Source: Lunularia cruciata
Lineage: Eukaryota; Streptophyta; Marchantiopsida; Lunulariales; Lunulariaceae
Direction of reading: 5' to 3'
Length of the DNA stretch: 64,000 bases
Assembly: GCA_948567375.1 (NCBI GenBank)
Contig: OX419756.1
Location: 25,274,552 to 25,338,551 of the forward strand
Shown here: piece by piece, positions 45,484 to 57,829 of the stretch
Layout of the letters: each line of letters starts with the position of its first letter
How positions within the stretch are numbered: position 1 is the stretch's first letter
Notes under the pieces: generated by a model
Seen by the model: only the letters and a program-made list of their open reading frames with translations
What the model was told of the DNA's origin: nothing
Databases searched by the model: none
Made by a program: the position numbers and the translations under genes

Positions 45484-47767
45484 TGTCATGGGGATTTTAA
45501 GGTCTCAAGATTACAGCGGGCACCTAGCTGCATGTGCTTAGGCTGTCTTGTTTGTCTTAGACTCAACAATTCTTCTGTAGTTTGGCATTGGTTCTGTTCT
45601 CTAGATTTATGACAATAGCTTCTCTTGGGAGATTGTCTGTTGCTATTCTGGGTGCTGATCCTTGACAATGAATACTTGCATAGGCTTTATTGCTTGCTCT
45701 TTGGTTACTATTCCTGATTTGTCATTCTAGACTCTTTTCTTAGTCTATCATTTGTAGGTGGGTGGGGTCTTTGCTGTGAAAATCAGGCCTAGCCAAAGCA
45801 CAGACTTGGTGGGATTCATGGACTAGTCCACAGGTCATGCAACCAATTCTACCTTGGGATTTTGTCCAAAGACCTGACTCACTTCCGTGGACTGGACTGA
45901 GTTTCATTCTTTTCATTCTTATCACTATTTGCTTATTTTTTCTACATACACATTCATTCACAAGGAATGTCACTTCTATCACTGCAGCAAGTTCTCCAAA
46001 AATTCATAAATTCTTCAGGATGATCAAAACTCAGACTGAATAGTTTTGCATCAAGCACATTGTCTAATCAAGCATATATAGAACAAGAAACATCTATGTC
46101 CTAACTCCTATCCCTTACAGCATTTAGCTTCCTGTTTGTAGGTCTCTACATGACCTTCCAAGATTGCTGCTCGGCAGATCTCCTTTGGTGATTCTCCCTG
46201 CTTGTCACTGCAAATTTGTACTATCATCACCTCTGGCATTTCTCTCCTCACTCTCTTGCCATGCTCAGCCAACAGATTTCTCTGGAAAAATTCCTCCTCT
46301 CTTGTCACCTCCTCAGCAGAGCATTCTCTCCAAACATCTCATGAATCCTTATGTCTCTCTTGATCTTGTCACAGTCTCCAGTCCAATTTCCTGCTCAAAT
46401 TTCTCCTTCTTCCCATCCTCTTGTCATAGTCCAAGTCCCTTGATATTTTCCTCCTTAGTAGCACTTTGGCACATTCAAAATCCCTCACACTCCACTATGT
46501 TCCTTTGCAAGATTTCTTCCATGTCAACTCTTCAACAAACCCTACATCCTCCTACAAAAAACCTCCTTTTGCTCCCAAGCTTTTCTCCTTTTTGACTTTC
46601 CAACCTAATCCTTTGGAGATCTGTCTACCTTTCATTGGTCCCTATCACAGACCAGAGCAAAAGCCAACCTTTGAAAAGTCCTTTCTCTCTTGAATTTTCC
46701 TCCACTATTCCTCTCTTTCTGTTCAGACCTTCACTCTTTGAAATTTTGCACCTGTCCTCCTGTCACTTACTTGTCACACCAAAACTCAAAACCTCTCTCC
46801 TTCCTACTCTTGTCTAGTGCCAGGCAAACATAGTTTGAAAACCCTCATGTCACCTATTACTGCTCAGGGAAAAGCAAAACCCTTCAAAAATCTCTCTTTA
46901 TCTCTCACTGCTCAGGGCAAAAGCCCTCAAAGATCCTCCTCTCTCCTCAGTAGGGCAACTCCAAATCTTCACTCCGTTTCCTCTCACTACTCAGGGCAAA
47001 AATCCTTTGAAAATCTCCTTTTACCTCTCACTGCAAAAGCCCTCAAAGATCCTCCTCTATCCTCAGCAGGCCAACTCTCCAAAACTTCACTCAGTTCCTG
47101 TCCAACCAGAGCAACCCTAACTCAAAATTCTTTTCTCTCCTCCTATCACTTAGCAAGCTGAAACAAACCCTCCAAAATTTCTCCTTCTCTCTTGCACTCC
47201 TGTCCAAGCCAAAGCAAAACCCAAGTCAAAATTCTTTTGTCTCCTCTTGTCACTCAGCAGGCTGAAACAAATCCCTTGAGGATTTCTCCTTAAGCGTATG
47301 TCCACTCGAAACCCTTACTGATTCCACCTCTTAGCCAAGGCCTCCAAAAGCATTTTCAACTCTTTCCCTGATCCTGTCACTGCTCAAAGGGCTCTCAAAG
47401 CATTTCTCTCCACCTTCCTTTGTCTTGACACAACCAAAAACCCTTTTGAAGCATTTCTCTCTTCTTCCTCTGTCTTGTCACAGACCAGGCCAATGAAACC
47501 CTCAAAAAATCTTCTCTTTTTCTCTTGTCCTATCACAGGCCGTGACAAGCCCTTCAAAAAATTTCCCTTCACTCTCTTCCTATAGTTCAGATGAAGCCAA
47601 ACCCTCCCAACATTTCTCTCCTTGCTCACGCACAACCAAAGCCAGCCCTCAAAATTTCCCCTTCCTTCTTGTCCTGTCACAGGTCATGACACAAGCAAAA
47701 CCTTCAAAAATACTCTCTTGCACTTCACTCCTTATGTCACAGACCAAGGCACCAACAAACTTCAAAA
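45484..47767. other. CT-rich stretch of the unclassified element
   Basis: No domain found. From about 46100 the plus strand is strongly CT-rich with loosely repeated phrases such as CCCTCAAAGATCCTCCTCTC and TTGTCACAGACCAGG. The open stretches here (up to 143 codons) are Ser/Leu/Pro-rich products of composition, not genes. Confidence 0.55.
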
Positions 47768-48255
47768 ATACTCCTCCCTCTATCTCATAGTCCAAGACCT
47801 AATCCTTCAAAAATTCCCCTTGGCTCCTCATTCTTCATCCAGTCCAGTTCAAGGCACCAACAAAATTCAAAAATACTCCTCCCTCTATTTCACAGTCCAA
47901 GACCTAATCCTTTGAAAATTCCCCTCAGCTCCTCATTCTTCATCCAGTCCAGTTCAAGGCACCAGCAAAATTCTAAAATACGTCTCCCTCTATTTCACAG
48001 TCTAGGACCTAATCCTTCAAAATTCTCCTCTGCTCTTCACTTTTCATCCTATCCAGTTCAAGGCATCAGCAAACTTTGAAAATACTCCTTCCTCTATCTC
48101 ACAGTCCAATACCTGATCCTTCAAAAATTCCCCTTAGCTCCTCATTCTTCATCTAGTCCAGTTCAAGGCATCAGCAAACTTCAAAAGTACTCCTCCCTCT
48201 ATTTCATAGTCCAAGACCTAATCCTTTGAAAATCTCCTTTTTCATCTCACTGCTT
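47768..48255 (+). repeat. 105-bp minisatellite
   Basis: Units start at 47768, 47873, 47978, 48082 and 48187, so the period is 105 (one 104), giving about 4.6 copies. Each holds TACTCCTCCCTCTATTTCA, GTCCAAGACCTAATCC and CCAGTCCAGTTCAAGGCA with small changes. A looser relative of the unit covers the sequence upstream. Confidence 0.9.
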
Positions 48256-48441
48256 AGGGCAAAAGCCCTCAAAGATCCTCCTCTCTCCTCATTTCCTGTC
48301 ACAAACCAGGCCAGCCAAAGCTCAAAAATCCTTCCCTCCTCTTGTCTAGTCTAGCCCTTATTGCCCTCGAATTTTCTCTCTTCCTTCACATCTTGTCCAA
48401 TCCAGCCCTACTGCCCTTGAATTTTCTCTCTTCCTTCACTT

Positions 48442-48890
48442 TGTCACGCCATTGGTAGTTCCGCGTCTAGATGCTCGGACATTGGAGTTCCAATGATGGT
48501 AGTTAGAGTTATTCTAGCAGTTTCTCAGGGACTACTTTCCGATGGTTAGATTTTGTGTTCGGGGTACTGACTTCACGGTGGGGCCCACCGTCACTTTGCA
48601 CCATTTGCACCATCGAGTGTGCCGTCAGCGGGACCGTTAGGGTTTCAGGGCTAGCTCGAGTCCAGGGGGTATAGTTTTGAAGTGAGTTCCAGAGAGCTCA
48701 CTTCTTTGATGTTGAGCCTTTGAGTTCCTGGCTATGGTGGACAGAGGCCGGCGAGCGTCACCTGGATTCTCTATGTTTGAGTGGGTGTGGCTTGACTATA
48801 ATCAGTGCCCAGTTGTTGGCAGTTTATAGAGTGACAAATCAAGTACTGATCTGAGTTGAGTTGAGTTGAGAGTGTTAAGCAATCTGATTA
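48442..48890 (+). repeat. P repeat A1
   Basis: 449 bp from TGTCACGCCATTGGTAG to GCAATCTGATTA. It is followed by CATCAAAGAAGTGAAGTCAG, not by B. Confidence 0.93.
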
Positions 48891-50155
48891 CATCAAAGAA
48901 GTGAAGTCAGGGGGAAATCAGGTGCAGGAACGTTGAGTGTTGGTGGTATCTCCAAGCTCGGTGGATCGTGGTAGCTCGATTCAGGTTCTGTGTTTCCCTA
49001 GTGTGCAGAAGCTCGTGTAGTTGATGCAAATTTGGCAGTGAGGCCGACGGTGTGCGGAAGCGCATGCCAAATTTCGAGCAAAGAAGGAGCAATTTTCGAG
49101 CAGTGTTGTGATTTTGAGCTCAAGAGGTGAAGGCAGGACCAATCTGCTGCGAGTTGGGCTCAGAAAGTCAAATTGAAGGTGGAGTTGGAAAGCTCTTCTC
49201 ATGAAATTGTGATTTGGAAAAACCCGTTTTGTCAATTTGGCTCGAGTGGAAAGCTAGCGGGGGATTTGGCGAACATCCATCTTTAGGGTTTACATCAGAT
49301 TTTATGTTAGATTCACGTCAGATTTTGGGCCAGAATTGGAGGAGTTTTGCTGTTTGGCCAAATTTGGAGAAGTTTTGCTAGTTTGGAGGAGTTTTGCAGA
49401 TTTGGAGAAGTTTCACCAATTTTGGAGGAGGTTCGAAGTGGCAACAAGAAAGGCCTCATTTGGCTGAATTTCATTGTTTAGAAGCTTTGAGGCATAGGGC
49501 TGTGGGCTATGAGAGGCTACGAAGGCCTAGAAGGGCGAAAAGGGCTAGCTTGTTGGCGTGAGGCTAGCTAGTTTAGTATAGATCTTGGTCATTGGTTGGC
49601 AAAATCTGCCTTCCTTGCTAGATTGTGCGCAACAGGGTTTGACCCCTAGATCTCTTGTTCCTAGACTGGTGCCCTAGCCAACTGGTCCACCCTCACTTGT
49701 TGTCATAGTGACTGTGCCACTGTTATCTATACACATGTAGCTTTGGCTAGGAGAGGCAGTTTGATCCCATTCTTGGTGATCCTGATAGCTTAGAACTTAG
49801 ATACGAACAGCTCTTATGTCAAATGCCAAATGGTGGCAGAGTCAGTCCCGTGTTGTGTTATGAGATGGAGGGTTTTCGTTTAGATTTCTTGTGATTGGAT
49901 CCCCTCCATTCTCTGCTTCCTGTTTGTGCACCACGTTTGTGTGAGGTGCCTTGACTTTTGAGCGTTGGTGCTCTGGTGTGCTCTCGATGGTGAGGCTGGA
50001 GTGATGACCAGTCAGACTACCTTTGTTTCTCTCCGGTGAGGCAGGAAGTGATGACCTGCAGACCGTGAGAGTGCGTGTTATGATGGCAGGTTACAGGTTG
50101 CCCTTTCCACTAGTGTAGTTATCTCAGTAGAGTTACATTAGTGGAAGGTGTTTAG
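48891..50155 (+). other. P leader
   Basis: About 1.27 kb without long ORFs, matching M (28223-29459), D1 and D2. No TGG-type tRNA primer site is seen at its start. GA/CT repeats of the AAATTTGGAGAAGTTTTGC type occur at 49320-49440. Confidence 0.75.
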
Positions 50156-50449
50156 TTGGTGTTGGCACGTGGTGGTGTTGGCACTTGGTGGGGTACTTGC
50201 GGTTGTGACTTGCGGTTGCAGTTGGTGGTTCGAGTTTGCTGTTGCAGTTACGTGGTCACGACGGAGTTCTTTGGAGATTCCAAAGGAGTTAGCCCTGCAG
50301 TACGCAGTGGGTTTACTCGGAGTGGTGCTCGGTATCAGCCTGTATCTCAGGTCCCAGTGAGGGAGGAGATTGACTCTGAGTTGGAGTTTGACACAGGAGC
50401 TGATTCAATTGAGAGTGCACTTGGTGTGTCCGCACCGTTGTTGTGGGAC

Positions 50450-51540
50450 ATGGACGAGATTTATGGGGCCTCCAAAGGCCCTAGGCGTTACTTTGGTACA
50501 GTGGGTACCATTGAGTTGGATGACTTCATCCAGGAGTTTGATAGTTGGTGTGATCTGCAGCAGATGCGGAACCCGACTTTGTTCACACCTTTCATGGCAT
50601 GGAAGGGGTTGTTTCAGCACTTGGAGGGTCCGCCGATGGACGACTACCATGAGTTCAGGAGAGCTCATTTGGAGGAGATTGAGTTATGGAGACAGTATTG
50701 GTCTCCACACTATGTCTCCATCACTTCAGGTTCGGTGGCCAAGAGTAGGTCGGCTATACCTACGAGTTCTAGCTCGAGTAGTGTTGGTGGAGCTAGTGGA
50801 GGTGCACTAGCTGGAGATAGTGCTCCTACGAGTGGAGGTACCGCTGCAGGAGGTGGTGTGGTACCGGGGTTTAACCCCATGGTGGAGTTCTTCCTATGTT
50901 TGAGGCAGAACTACCAGGGAGTGCAGACTGACAAGCTGAGGAGCTTGCAGGAGTTCCAGCGGAAGGCTGGAGAGAGCCTACGCGAGGCATATACTCGCAT
51001 GAGGCGGCTGATCAGTTTCACTCAGGGAGTTACTGAGGCCCAGGCAGTCCAGTTTTGGTATAGGATACTGGACAAGGAGTTGCGATGTAGAGTTCGTGAT
51101 GCTACGTTGTTGCAGGCTACTTCGCCCACTTTGGCAGTAGTCTTTGGTTTGGCTGAGCGTATTGAGCTCAACATGGTGGAGGAGAGAGTAGTGACAGCTA
51201 GATTTGGTAGAGAGACCTCATCCACGGTTGTGACTTCTTCTAGAGTGCAGTAGAGTGCACCACGCCCAATTGGTTTTTGAGGACAGGGTGGACAGCCCAA
51301 ATCCTATGGAGCAAGTGGAGGGCCTAGTGGAGTTAGACCCTTACCCTCATTTTTGGGTCAGTAGCAGCCAGTGAGTGGTGGTGTTGCTTGTTGGACTTGT
51401 GGTGGACCTCACCATAGGAGAGAGTGTACTCAGGGCAGCGGACCTGATACCTCTAGTGCATCACAGCCAGCACAGAGGCAGTGTGAGCACTGCCACAGAT
51501 TTGGTCACACTAGTGATCGGTGTTTTGACCTACACCCGGA
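50450..51540 (+). other. P gag and nucleocapsid region
   Basis: The gag core is intact through ELDDFIQEFDSWCDLQQMRN and VTEAQAVQFWYRILDKELRC. The zinc knuckles CWTCGGPHHRREC (about 51391) and CEHCHRFGHTSDRC (about 51482) follow in another open piece. Confidence 0.82.
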
Positions 51541-52398
51541 GTTACGGAGTGGTAGGGCTGCTATGGTAGGTAGTAGAGGAGCTCCAATTCATGGAGGACG
51601 AGGTGGTAGAGGTGGTGGTAGAGGATCTACACCTAGTAGGGGTACAGTACCTGCCTTTACTTCTGACACAACTATGGCTACTCGGATTGAGCAATTGGAG
51701 CAGAGATTGGCTAGTATGGCTATTGCTCAGAGGAGATCAGATTCGGGTGCTGAGGCTTCCACCTCATATGCTGGTGATAGAGATGCTTTGGACTTCATGT
51801 GCGGAGCAGCACAAGTGGATGCATCTGCAGTAGTGACTAGGAGTGCAGTACGTGCTCTAGAGCCTAGAGGAGCATCAGTGGAGTTGGACCCACAGAGAGG
51901 AGAGGTTGGGAGACAGGTCAGACTTCCCCAATCTTTCACGCTATCTGAGGCATTACAGACGACATCCATGGTTCCTAGACGTCCCAGTGCAGGTGTGGTA
52001 GGTGGTGATGGAGTACCTGATGGAGTACCTGCTAGTCAGCCACCTGCTACTACACAGACTGAGTCTAGCATGATGTTGGGGGCGGCTCAGCTGATTATGC
52101 AGCATCCTTTATTTTCAACCAGTGACATGTTTACATTGGGAGTTGACCCAGCCCCAGTGTTCCGGTTGGCTGTCACGTTGTGTGAGAGTAGGGATGGTGC
52201 AGTTCCTACTACTAGAGTAGAGGTGGTTGGTAGTAGAGCTGACTTGGTTGAGGAGCATGGGATCCGTTCAGCGACCAGTGGTTTATGGCAAGCAGCAGCG
52301 GCTAGATTGGAGGAGTTGCCAGCTAGACCGGCCTTTGAGAGAGCACGGTTTACACCTGGTGTTGTCCTATTGGATAACCAGAGGGGATCTTTTGTTTA

Positions 52399-52730
52399 GT
52401 GGGACCTTCAGGGAAGGTCTATACACCACAGAGAGTCTTGTTAGACTCTGGTGCGCAGCCCTTTATGTTGGGGAAGGCTGCAGTTGTTGGTCTGGAGTTA
52501 CGGAAGACTGATGTGGAGAGGTGTCCATTTCAAATCCAGACATCTCTAGGTGGTGGTTTGACACAGTACATCACACGTGGGGAGCTTGTTGTCCAGGTTC
52601 AGTCTGGTCATCCGACTGATAGCTCGGTGGTGAGAGCTCAGGCTATTGCGATGATAGCTGAGTCATATGATGTGCTAGTTGGGGGAGCAATGTTATACCC
52701 TATGGGTTTCAACATTGACTATTGGGAGGA
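52399..52730 (+). other. P retropepsin domain
   Basis: RVLLDSGAQPFMLGKAAV has the Asp-Ser-Gly site near 52440. VLVGGAMLYPMGF closes the domain. Confidence 0.8.
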
Positions 52731-53149
52731 GACAACCTCTTATAGACCTGGTTGGCAGTCTGGTGAGGGACGGGTATGTCGCCTACCAATATGCTTCAGT
52801 AGTGGCAGTCTTGGCTCACTACAGTCCGGGACCATGGCAGCATCGATTTTAGCTTTCAGCGGTGCAGTTACTTGGCCTGGTGACTTGTTGGAGGGGAACG
52901 CCCATGCAGAGGATACTCCAGTACCAGAGGAGATCACTCGGCTATCGAGTATGAGTGGGATTGTTCCATCCACCTTGGATGTTCCATTGTGGAGTTCAGA
53001 GGAGGCATTGCGGCAGCATGCAGATCAGTTGGTGCAGCAGGCTTGGAGTGGAGCCTTCGTACCATCAGGAAATGAGTGTGAGGATGAGCCTCCAGAGGTG
53101 ATTGCTTTAACACCTTTGGATACCACACTCATTGCTTGGCAGTATCCAG

Positions 53150-54110
53150 TAGAGGGGATATGTCTATTGGAGTTGTTTGGTGGGATCAACACCGGACTAG
53201 CTGCGGTGTTACAGGCGGGTATCCGAGTACAGAGGTACTTGTATGTAGAGAGAGATGAGACTGCTAGGCGAGTCTCTCTACATCATGTGGCACACTTGGC
53301 CTATCGGTATCCGGAGTTATTACCAATGTCAACAGTCAGAGGTTACTAGAAGGCCTTACTAAGAGACATTTCCTTACTGGGGGCGCATGACCTAGAGAGA
53401 CATGGGCCTATTCACTTGGTGATTTCTGGATGGCCATGTCAGGGACATACACGTGCAGGCCGTGGTTTTGGTCTTCATGATCCTCGTTCTGGTGTGTTTT
53501 GGGAGATGTTACGGATACTACGACATCTCCAGGTTCATCAGTCTGTTTCTCCAGCTTGCCTTTTAGAGAACGTTCCATTGATGGGTGATTCTCGCACTAG
53601 AGTGGTGGCGAGTACACATCAGGTCCATTCATGGATGGGACCTGCTGTATTGTTAGATGTAGCCAGAGTGGGATCACGGGCTCATCGTCTTCGTCTTTGG
53701 TGGACAAACCTCTTACCCAGAGAGGTTCTACAGCGTAGTTATGATGGGATTCAGCGACTACACCACATTCTTGTTGATGATATCTTGGATGCTGGACGTC
53801 AGTCTCAGCCAGTGGTAGTGCCTGATAGGTCACTTATGGCAGTGGTGAACCTAGTTGGACAGCCTAGAGCTGCATTTCCCACATCATGAGTTTCCCAAGC
53901 TCTCATGCTTTTCGAGAGGGAGGACCTGGACTTGTTTGGGACTCACAGTTATAGTAGTTGGTGGAGCCCAATGTTGATGAGAGAGAGTGGGCGATGGGTT
54001 TTTGCACCGGTATTACCATTGTTCTAGCAGTGTCAGAGGCATCCATGCGTCAGGTGTTAGGTCAGGCTATGGACCTGAACTGTTTGACTTGGATTGTGAG
54101 CCTTGGTTTG
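53150..54110 (+). other. P C5-cytosine DNA methyltransferase domain
   Basis: Motif I CLLELFGGINTGLAAVLQAG near 53158. YVERDETARRV near 53240. Motif IV SGWPCQGHTRAGRGFGLHDP has WPCQ at 53431-53442. SGVFWEMLRILRHLQ follows. Motif VI ENVPLMGDSRTRVV starts at 53566. RLRLWWTNLLPREVL is near 53690. The C-terminal WAMGFCTGIT (near 53990) and RQVLGQAMDLNCLTW (near 54047) match motifs IX-X. The SAM-binding and catalytic motifs are all present. The breaks are a stop at 53347 and a frame change near 53890-53960. Flanked by protease and RT, it is part of pol, not a separate gene. The DNMT3/DRM-like grouping is inferred from motif wording only. Confidence 0.88.
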
Positions 54111-54499
54111 GCAGAGCAGCGTAGGATGCGCTTGATAGGCATCACCACTCGGACACTTGTGAGCCCTGTGCCTATCGAGACGATTTAGGCACATGCTGGG
54201 GGCGATGGACCAAGTGGACATGGTATTCTTGGGACACATCCTGTAGCTACTAGGGAGAGTGGTCTACTTGGAGTCCATCCAGGTGAGCATGGGCTACTTG
54301 GATTACACCCTTGGTCCACATGGGATGCAGCTAGAGGACGTATGGAGCTTGCAGCCAGAGTGGAGGGAGTTTTTCACACAGAGGTTGGGACCTCTAGTGG
54401 TCGGGAGCATGACACCATTGCTCCCAAGGGCCCAGTATAGCAGCCAGTCAGTACGTCTTCCACTCCTACTACAGTTATAGAGGATACTTGGGAGCCAGA

Positions 54500-55920
54500 T
54501 CTTGGACCCAAGCTTATTGGAGAGGAAAGACGGAGGGTTTGGAGGTTCTTGAGGAGTCACACGAGTTTTTTTGCCTTCAGTATGAAGGATTTGGGTGCTC
54601 TGAAGGGACCTGGTATACGGATTGAGCTGACTAGTGACACACCAGTTTTCCGACGTCCTTATCGATATAGTGAGATGGAGAGGACATGGATTCAGAGCCG
54701 GAGTATTGACCTTTTTGAGGCTGGTTTGGTGGAGATTTCACATGGAGAGTATGCATCAGCGACAGTGATGCCAGCCAAGAAGGATATGCATGGCAACTAT
54801 ACAGATAGGCGGATGTGTGGAGATTACCGTCCTATCAACCGATAGACCAAGGCTGATCGATATGCCATGCCTACACCGGAGGAGATTTTTGATGCAATTG
54901 GGCATGCAAAGGTCTTCAGTACTTTGGATCTTTGAGCGGGATATCATCAGTTGCCGATCAGGGAGGAGGATAAGTCCAAGATAGCATTTTGGGCTATTGA
55001 TCCTCACGGCAAGGATGTGTTATATCAGTGGAGGTTCTTACCATTTGGGTTGAAGAACGCTCCTGCTGAGTTCCAAAGGGTCATGGATAGGATCCTAGCT
55101 GGATTGGATTTTGCTCGGTGTTATATTGCTGACATTTTGGTCTATAGCACTACTGTGGAGGAGCATGAGAGACAGTTGTTGGAGGTGTTTGAGAGGTTGA
55201 GATCTCATGGACTCAAATTACATCCTGGGAAGTGTAGGTTCTTCCACAAGCAGGTTGAGTATTTGGGTCACACTATCTACCCTGGAGGACTTGGTGTCCA
55301 GCAGACCAAGGTGGAGGCTATTGCACGTATTCCTCGACCTACGGATGTGAGCAGAGTGCGAGCATTCCTTGGGTTGGCAAACTTCTATTGCCGCTATGTT
55401 AGAGGATTTAGTGCCATTGCCAAGGCCTTGATGAAGCTGACCAAGCTTACACAGGAGTGGTGTTGGGGAGATGAGCAGGAGAGAGCTTTTGTAGTGCTCA
55501 AGGAGAGGTTGACATCTGTTCCTATTTTGAGGAGACCAATCAGGGGACGACCATTTCAGGTTCACACTGATTGGAGTATGTTGGGGCTTGGAGCGGTGCT
55601 CACCCAGCATGATGATGAGGAGAAGGAGTTTGTGGTGGCCTATGCTAGTCGCTCCAACAATTCTGCGGAGGCGAAGTATAGTTCATATGAGGGAGAGTGC
55701 TTGGCAGCAATTTGGGCAGTAGCACATTTCTGATGTTACCTATTTGGTAACCCCTTCACTCTCATCACTGATCATCAGCCGCTGAAGTGGTTGATGGAGT
55801 CTGACAAGCTTTCAAGGAAGCTTGCACGATGGGCTCTGATTTTACAAGAGTATGATTTCACGGTTGTTCACAGACCTGGAGTGGTGAACCGTGATGCAGA
55901 TGGGTTGAGTAGAAACCCAT
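54500..55920 (+). other. P reverse transcriptase and RNase H
   Basis: GLVEISHGEYASATVMPAKK, RMCGDYRPINR, FLPFGLKNAPAEFQ and CYIADILVYS (about 55120-55150), where the first catalytic Asp of YIDD is Ala. RNase H: HTDWSMLGLGAVL, YSSYEGECLAAIWAV, LITDHQPLKWLM and RPGVVNRDADGLSRN, with a stop at 55731. Confidence 0.9.
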
Positions 55921-56289
55921 GTCCCAGCCAGCAGGATCAGACCGGAGCACGTTGGCATGGTGAGACAGATGAGGAGATGATGCCAGGTTGGCATGCATCG
56001 GCCTTTCTATGTATATTTGCAGAGACTTTGGTGGTATCTCTCTCAGCGCATACAGGAGGAGTTATTGAGGTCATAGATCCTGAGAGTGAAGATATTGGTA
56101 CAGTTCAGCAAGACATTCATGATGATGTCTTAGTGATGGACTATCTTTGCACTGGTGTTGTGGGTGGCACAGTTGGGGCCAAGGAGAGAGACCGTGTTCT
56201 TCAGCGAGCCAAACAGTTCAGATTGGAGGGTAGACACCTTTTGCGTGTATGGGAGGATGGTAGAGTGCGAGTAGTACCACTTCCATCAC

Positions 56290-57400
56290 AGAGACCACAG
56301 TTGGTCCGTCATGCTCATGAGGAGCTAGGACATTTTGGAGTAAAGCGTACATATAGCTTACTCCTGAGTCATTATTGGTGGCGCGGTATGCAGACCGAGG
56401 TACAGCAGTTTGTTGCCATATCTATGGTTTGTGACCGAGTTAGAGCATCATTCAATGCTCCTACACCACAGTTACACCCATTACCTATCATGGGATTGGG
56501 TTACCGTTGGAGTTTGGACTTTGCCGGACCTTTACCGCTGACTGTGAGACATCATTGGTATGTTTTGGTGATGGTGGAGCACTTCTCCAAGTGGATTGAG
56601 TTGGTGGCACTTCCTGACAAGTCTAGTGAAGGGACAGCTTACTCGTTCCTAGATCGAGTTCTTAGTCATTTTGGTGCACCAGTTGAGGTTTTGACTGATC
56701 AGGTACAGAGTTCTTGGGAGAGTTTCAGGTCTTGTGTGACAAGGCTTTGATTGATCATCGTACTACATCCCGAGATCACCGTGAGGCAGATGGCTTAGCA
56801 GAGAGAGTGGTTCAGACGGTGAAGAGAGGATTGCAAAAGTATGGTTTGCAGAGAGGCCACTTGGGAGATTGGGATCTCCAGTTACCTTGGTTGGCCATGG
56901 GCTATCGGTTCAGCCGGCAAGCCTCCTTAGCATCCTTCTCTCCATACTTTCTACTCTATGGACGAGATCCAGATTTACCTGCAGCCATTTGTCGAGATGC
57001 TACTGTAGGTTTGGACTTGGATGACCCCGATGTATGGATGAGCGCATGTTCTTAGCTGGCAGAGATCTTTCGGAGAGTGATGCCGATGGCCTTTGAGAAC
57101 CTGGCGATTGCTCAGCATAGAGATACTTTACGCTATGCTACCATTCGAGGAGGAGGTTATAGACCCTTGATCCGTCGATTTCATCCAGGCGACTATGTAT
57201 ATCTACAGCAGACAGCACTGACGACACTTGATGTTTCTACAGGCCGCACTATCTTGAGAGTGCGCGAGGTTTTGCCATCTGGAGTCCTTGTGTTAGAAGG
57301 ACGTGATGGTGTTGTTTGGAAGGATCATGTGCGCAATTGTGCGCCATGCCACCTTCCAAACATTGATGGTACTATGAACCCAAGCTTGGCACTTGTATGT
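56290..57400 (+). other. P integrase and C-terminal domain
   Basis: The zinc region has HAHEELGHFGVKRTY. The first Cys of CMVC is Ser here. The core has SLDFAGPLP near 56515, VLTDQ near 56693 and GLAERVVQTVKRGL near 56795. A one-base loss near 56702 splits the core. The C-domain (YVYLQQTALTTLDV, VLEGRDGVVWKDHVRN) precedes the PHD finger. Confidence 0.86.
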
Positions 57401-57408
57401 GTAGGCTC

Positions 57409-57553
57409 GAGGTGTATGTTATGTGGCTCTTTTGGTGGAGCTGCTACTATGTTAGTATGTGATAGCTGTTCGAGAGGATGGCATATGGCATGTATGACTC
57501 CTCCCCTCACGGTGGTTCCTCAGGGACAGTGGTTATATCCTAGATGTACTTGA
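57409..57553 (+). other. P PHD finger
   Basis: CMLC, CDSC, GWHMAC and QWLYPRC: the C4HC3 pattern with the seventh ligand Cys replaced by Tyr. M is intact. The stop follows at the domain end. Confidence 0.83.
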
Positions 57554-57711
57554 CCTATAGCTAGTTCATTCTTTATATGGTATAGATTGCAGACAAGCGA
57601 CTAACGATGGGGCTCCATAGCACCCGGCCTCCTGATCTTTGCCCATTAGAGGGTATACCATATACTTAGAGTAGATGGCTATCTGGAGTTAGAGGGACCT
57701 AACCGCTAGCT

Positions 57712-57721
57712 AGGGGGGCGA
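57712..57721 (+). promoter_or_regulatory. P polypurine tract before B1
   Basis: AGGGGGGCGA directly before TTGTGGCAC of B1, in the same position as in M. Confidence 0.6.
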
Positions 57722-57827
57722 TTGTGGCACTTTAGAGTCTATGTATGACTTATGTGTGAGTTGTGCTTTTATAGTGTATGATGTTGACAGCGATGTAGGT
57801 TGTGTAGCGATGTATATACGCACGACA
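57722..57827 (+). repeat. P repeat B1
   Basis: 106 bp from TTGTGGCACTTTAGAG to CGCACGACA, the same as B2 by my reading, followed by GC and A2. Confidence 0.93.
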
Positions 57828-57829
57828 GC

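Larger units (their letters stand above)
50156..57553 (+). pseudogene. P polyprotein: gag-knuckles-protease-DNA methyltransferase-RT-RNase H-integrase-PHD
   Basis: Collinear with the M polyprotein, about 2,460 codons. Gag is open at 50156-51253 from a non-ATG codon (first in-frame ATG at MDEIYGASKG, near 50450). Then come stops at 51251 (TAG for the CAG of M) and two more before 51371. Next are a frame change near 52384, a stop at 53347, frame changes near 53890-53960 and 54190-54550, a stop in place of Arg near 54935, one at 55731, and a one-base loss near 56702 just after the second integrase Asp. The catalytic RT motif is YIAD where M has YIDD. One PHD Cys is Tyr. This copy cannot act on its own. 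Confidence 0.88.

Noticed and set aside
46164-47915. Open stretches in the CT-rich region as secreted or Pro-rich proteins
   Set aside because: Composition-driven and overlapping in several frames within a tandem-repeat region. They hold no conserved domain.
47768-48255. CRISPR-like array
   Set aside because: The units are contiguous 105-bp copies with no spacers, in a plant genome full of retroelements.
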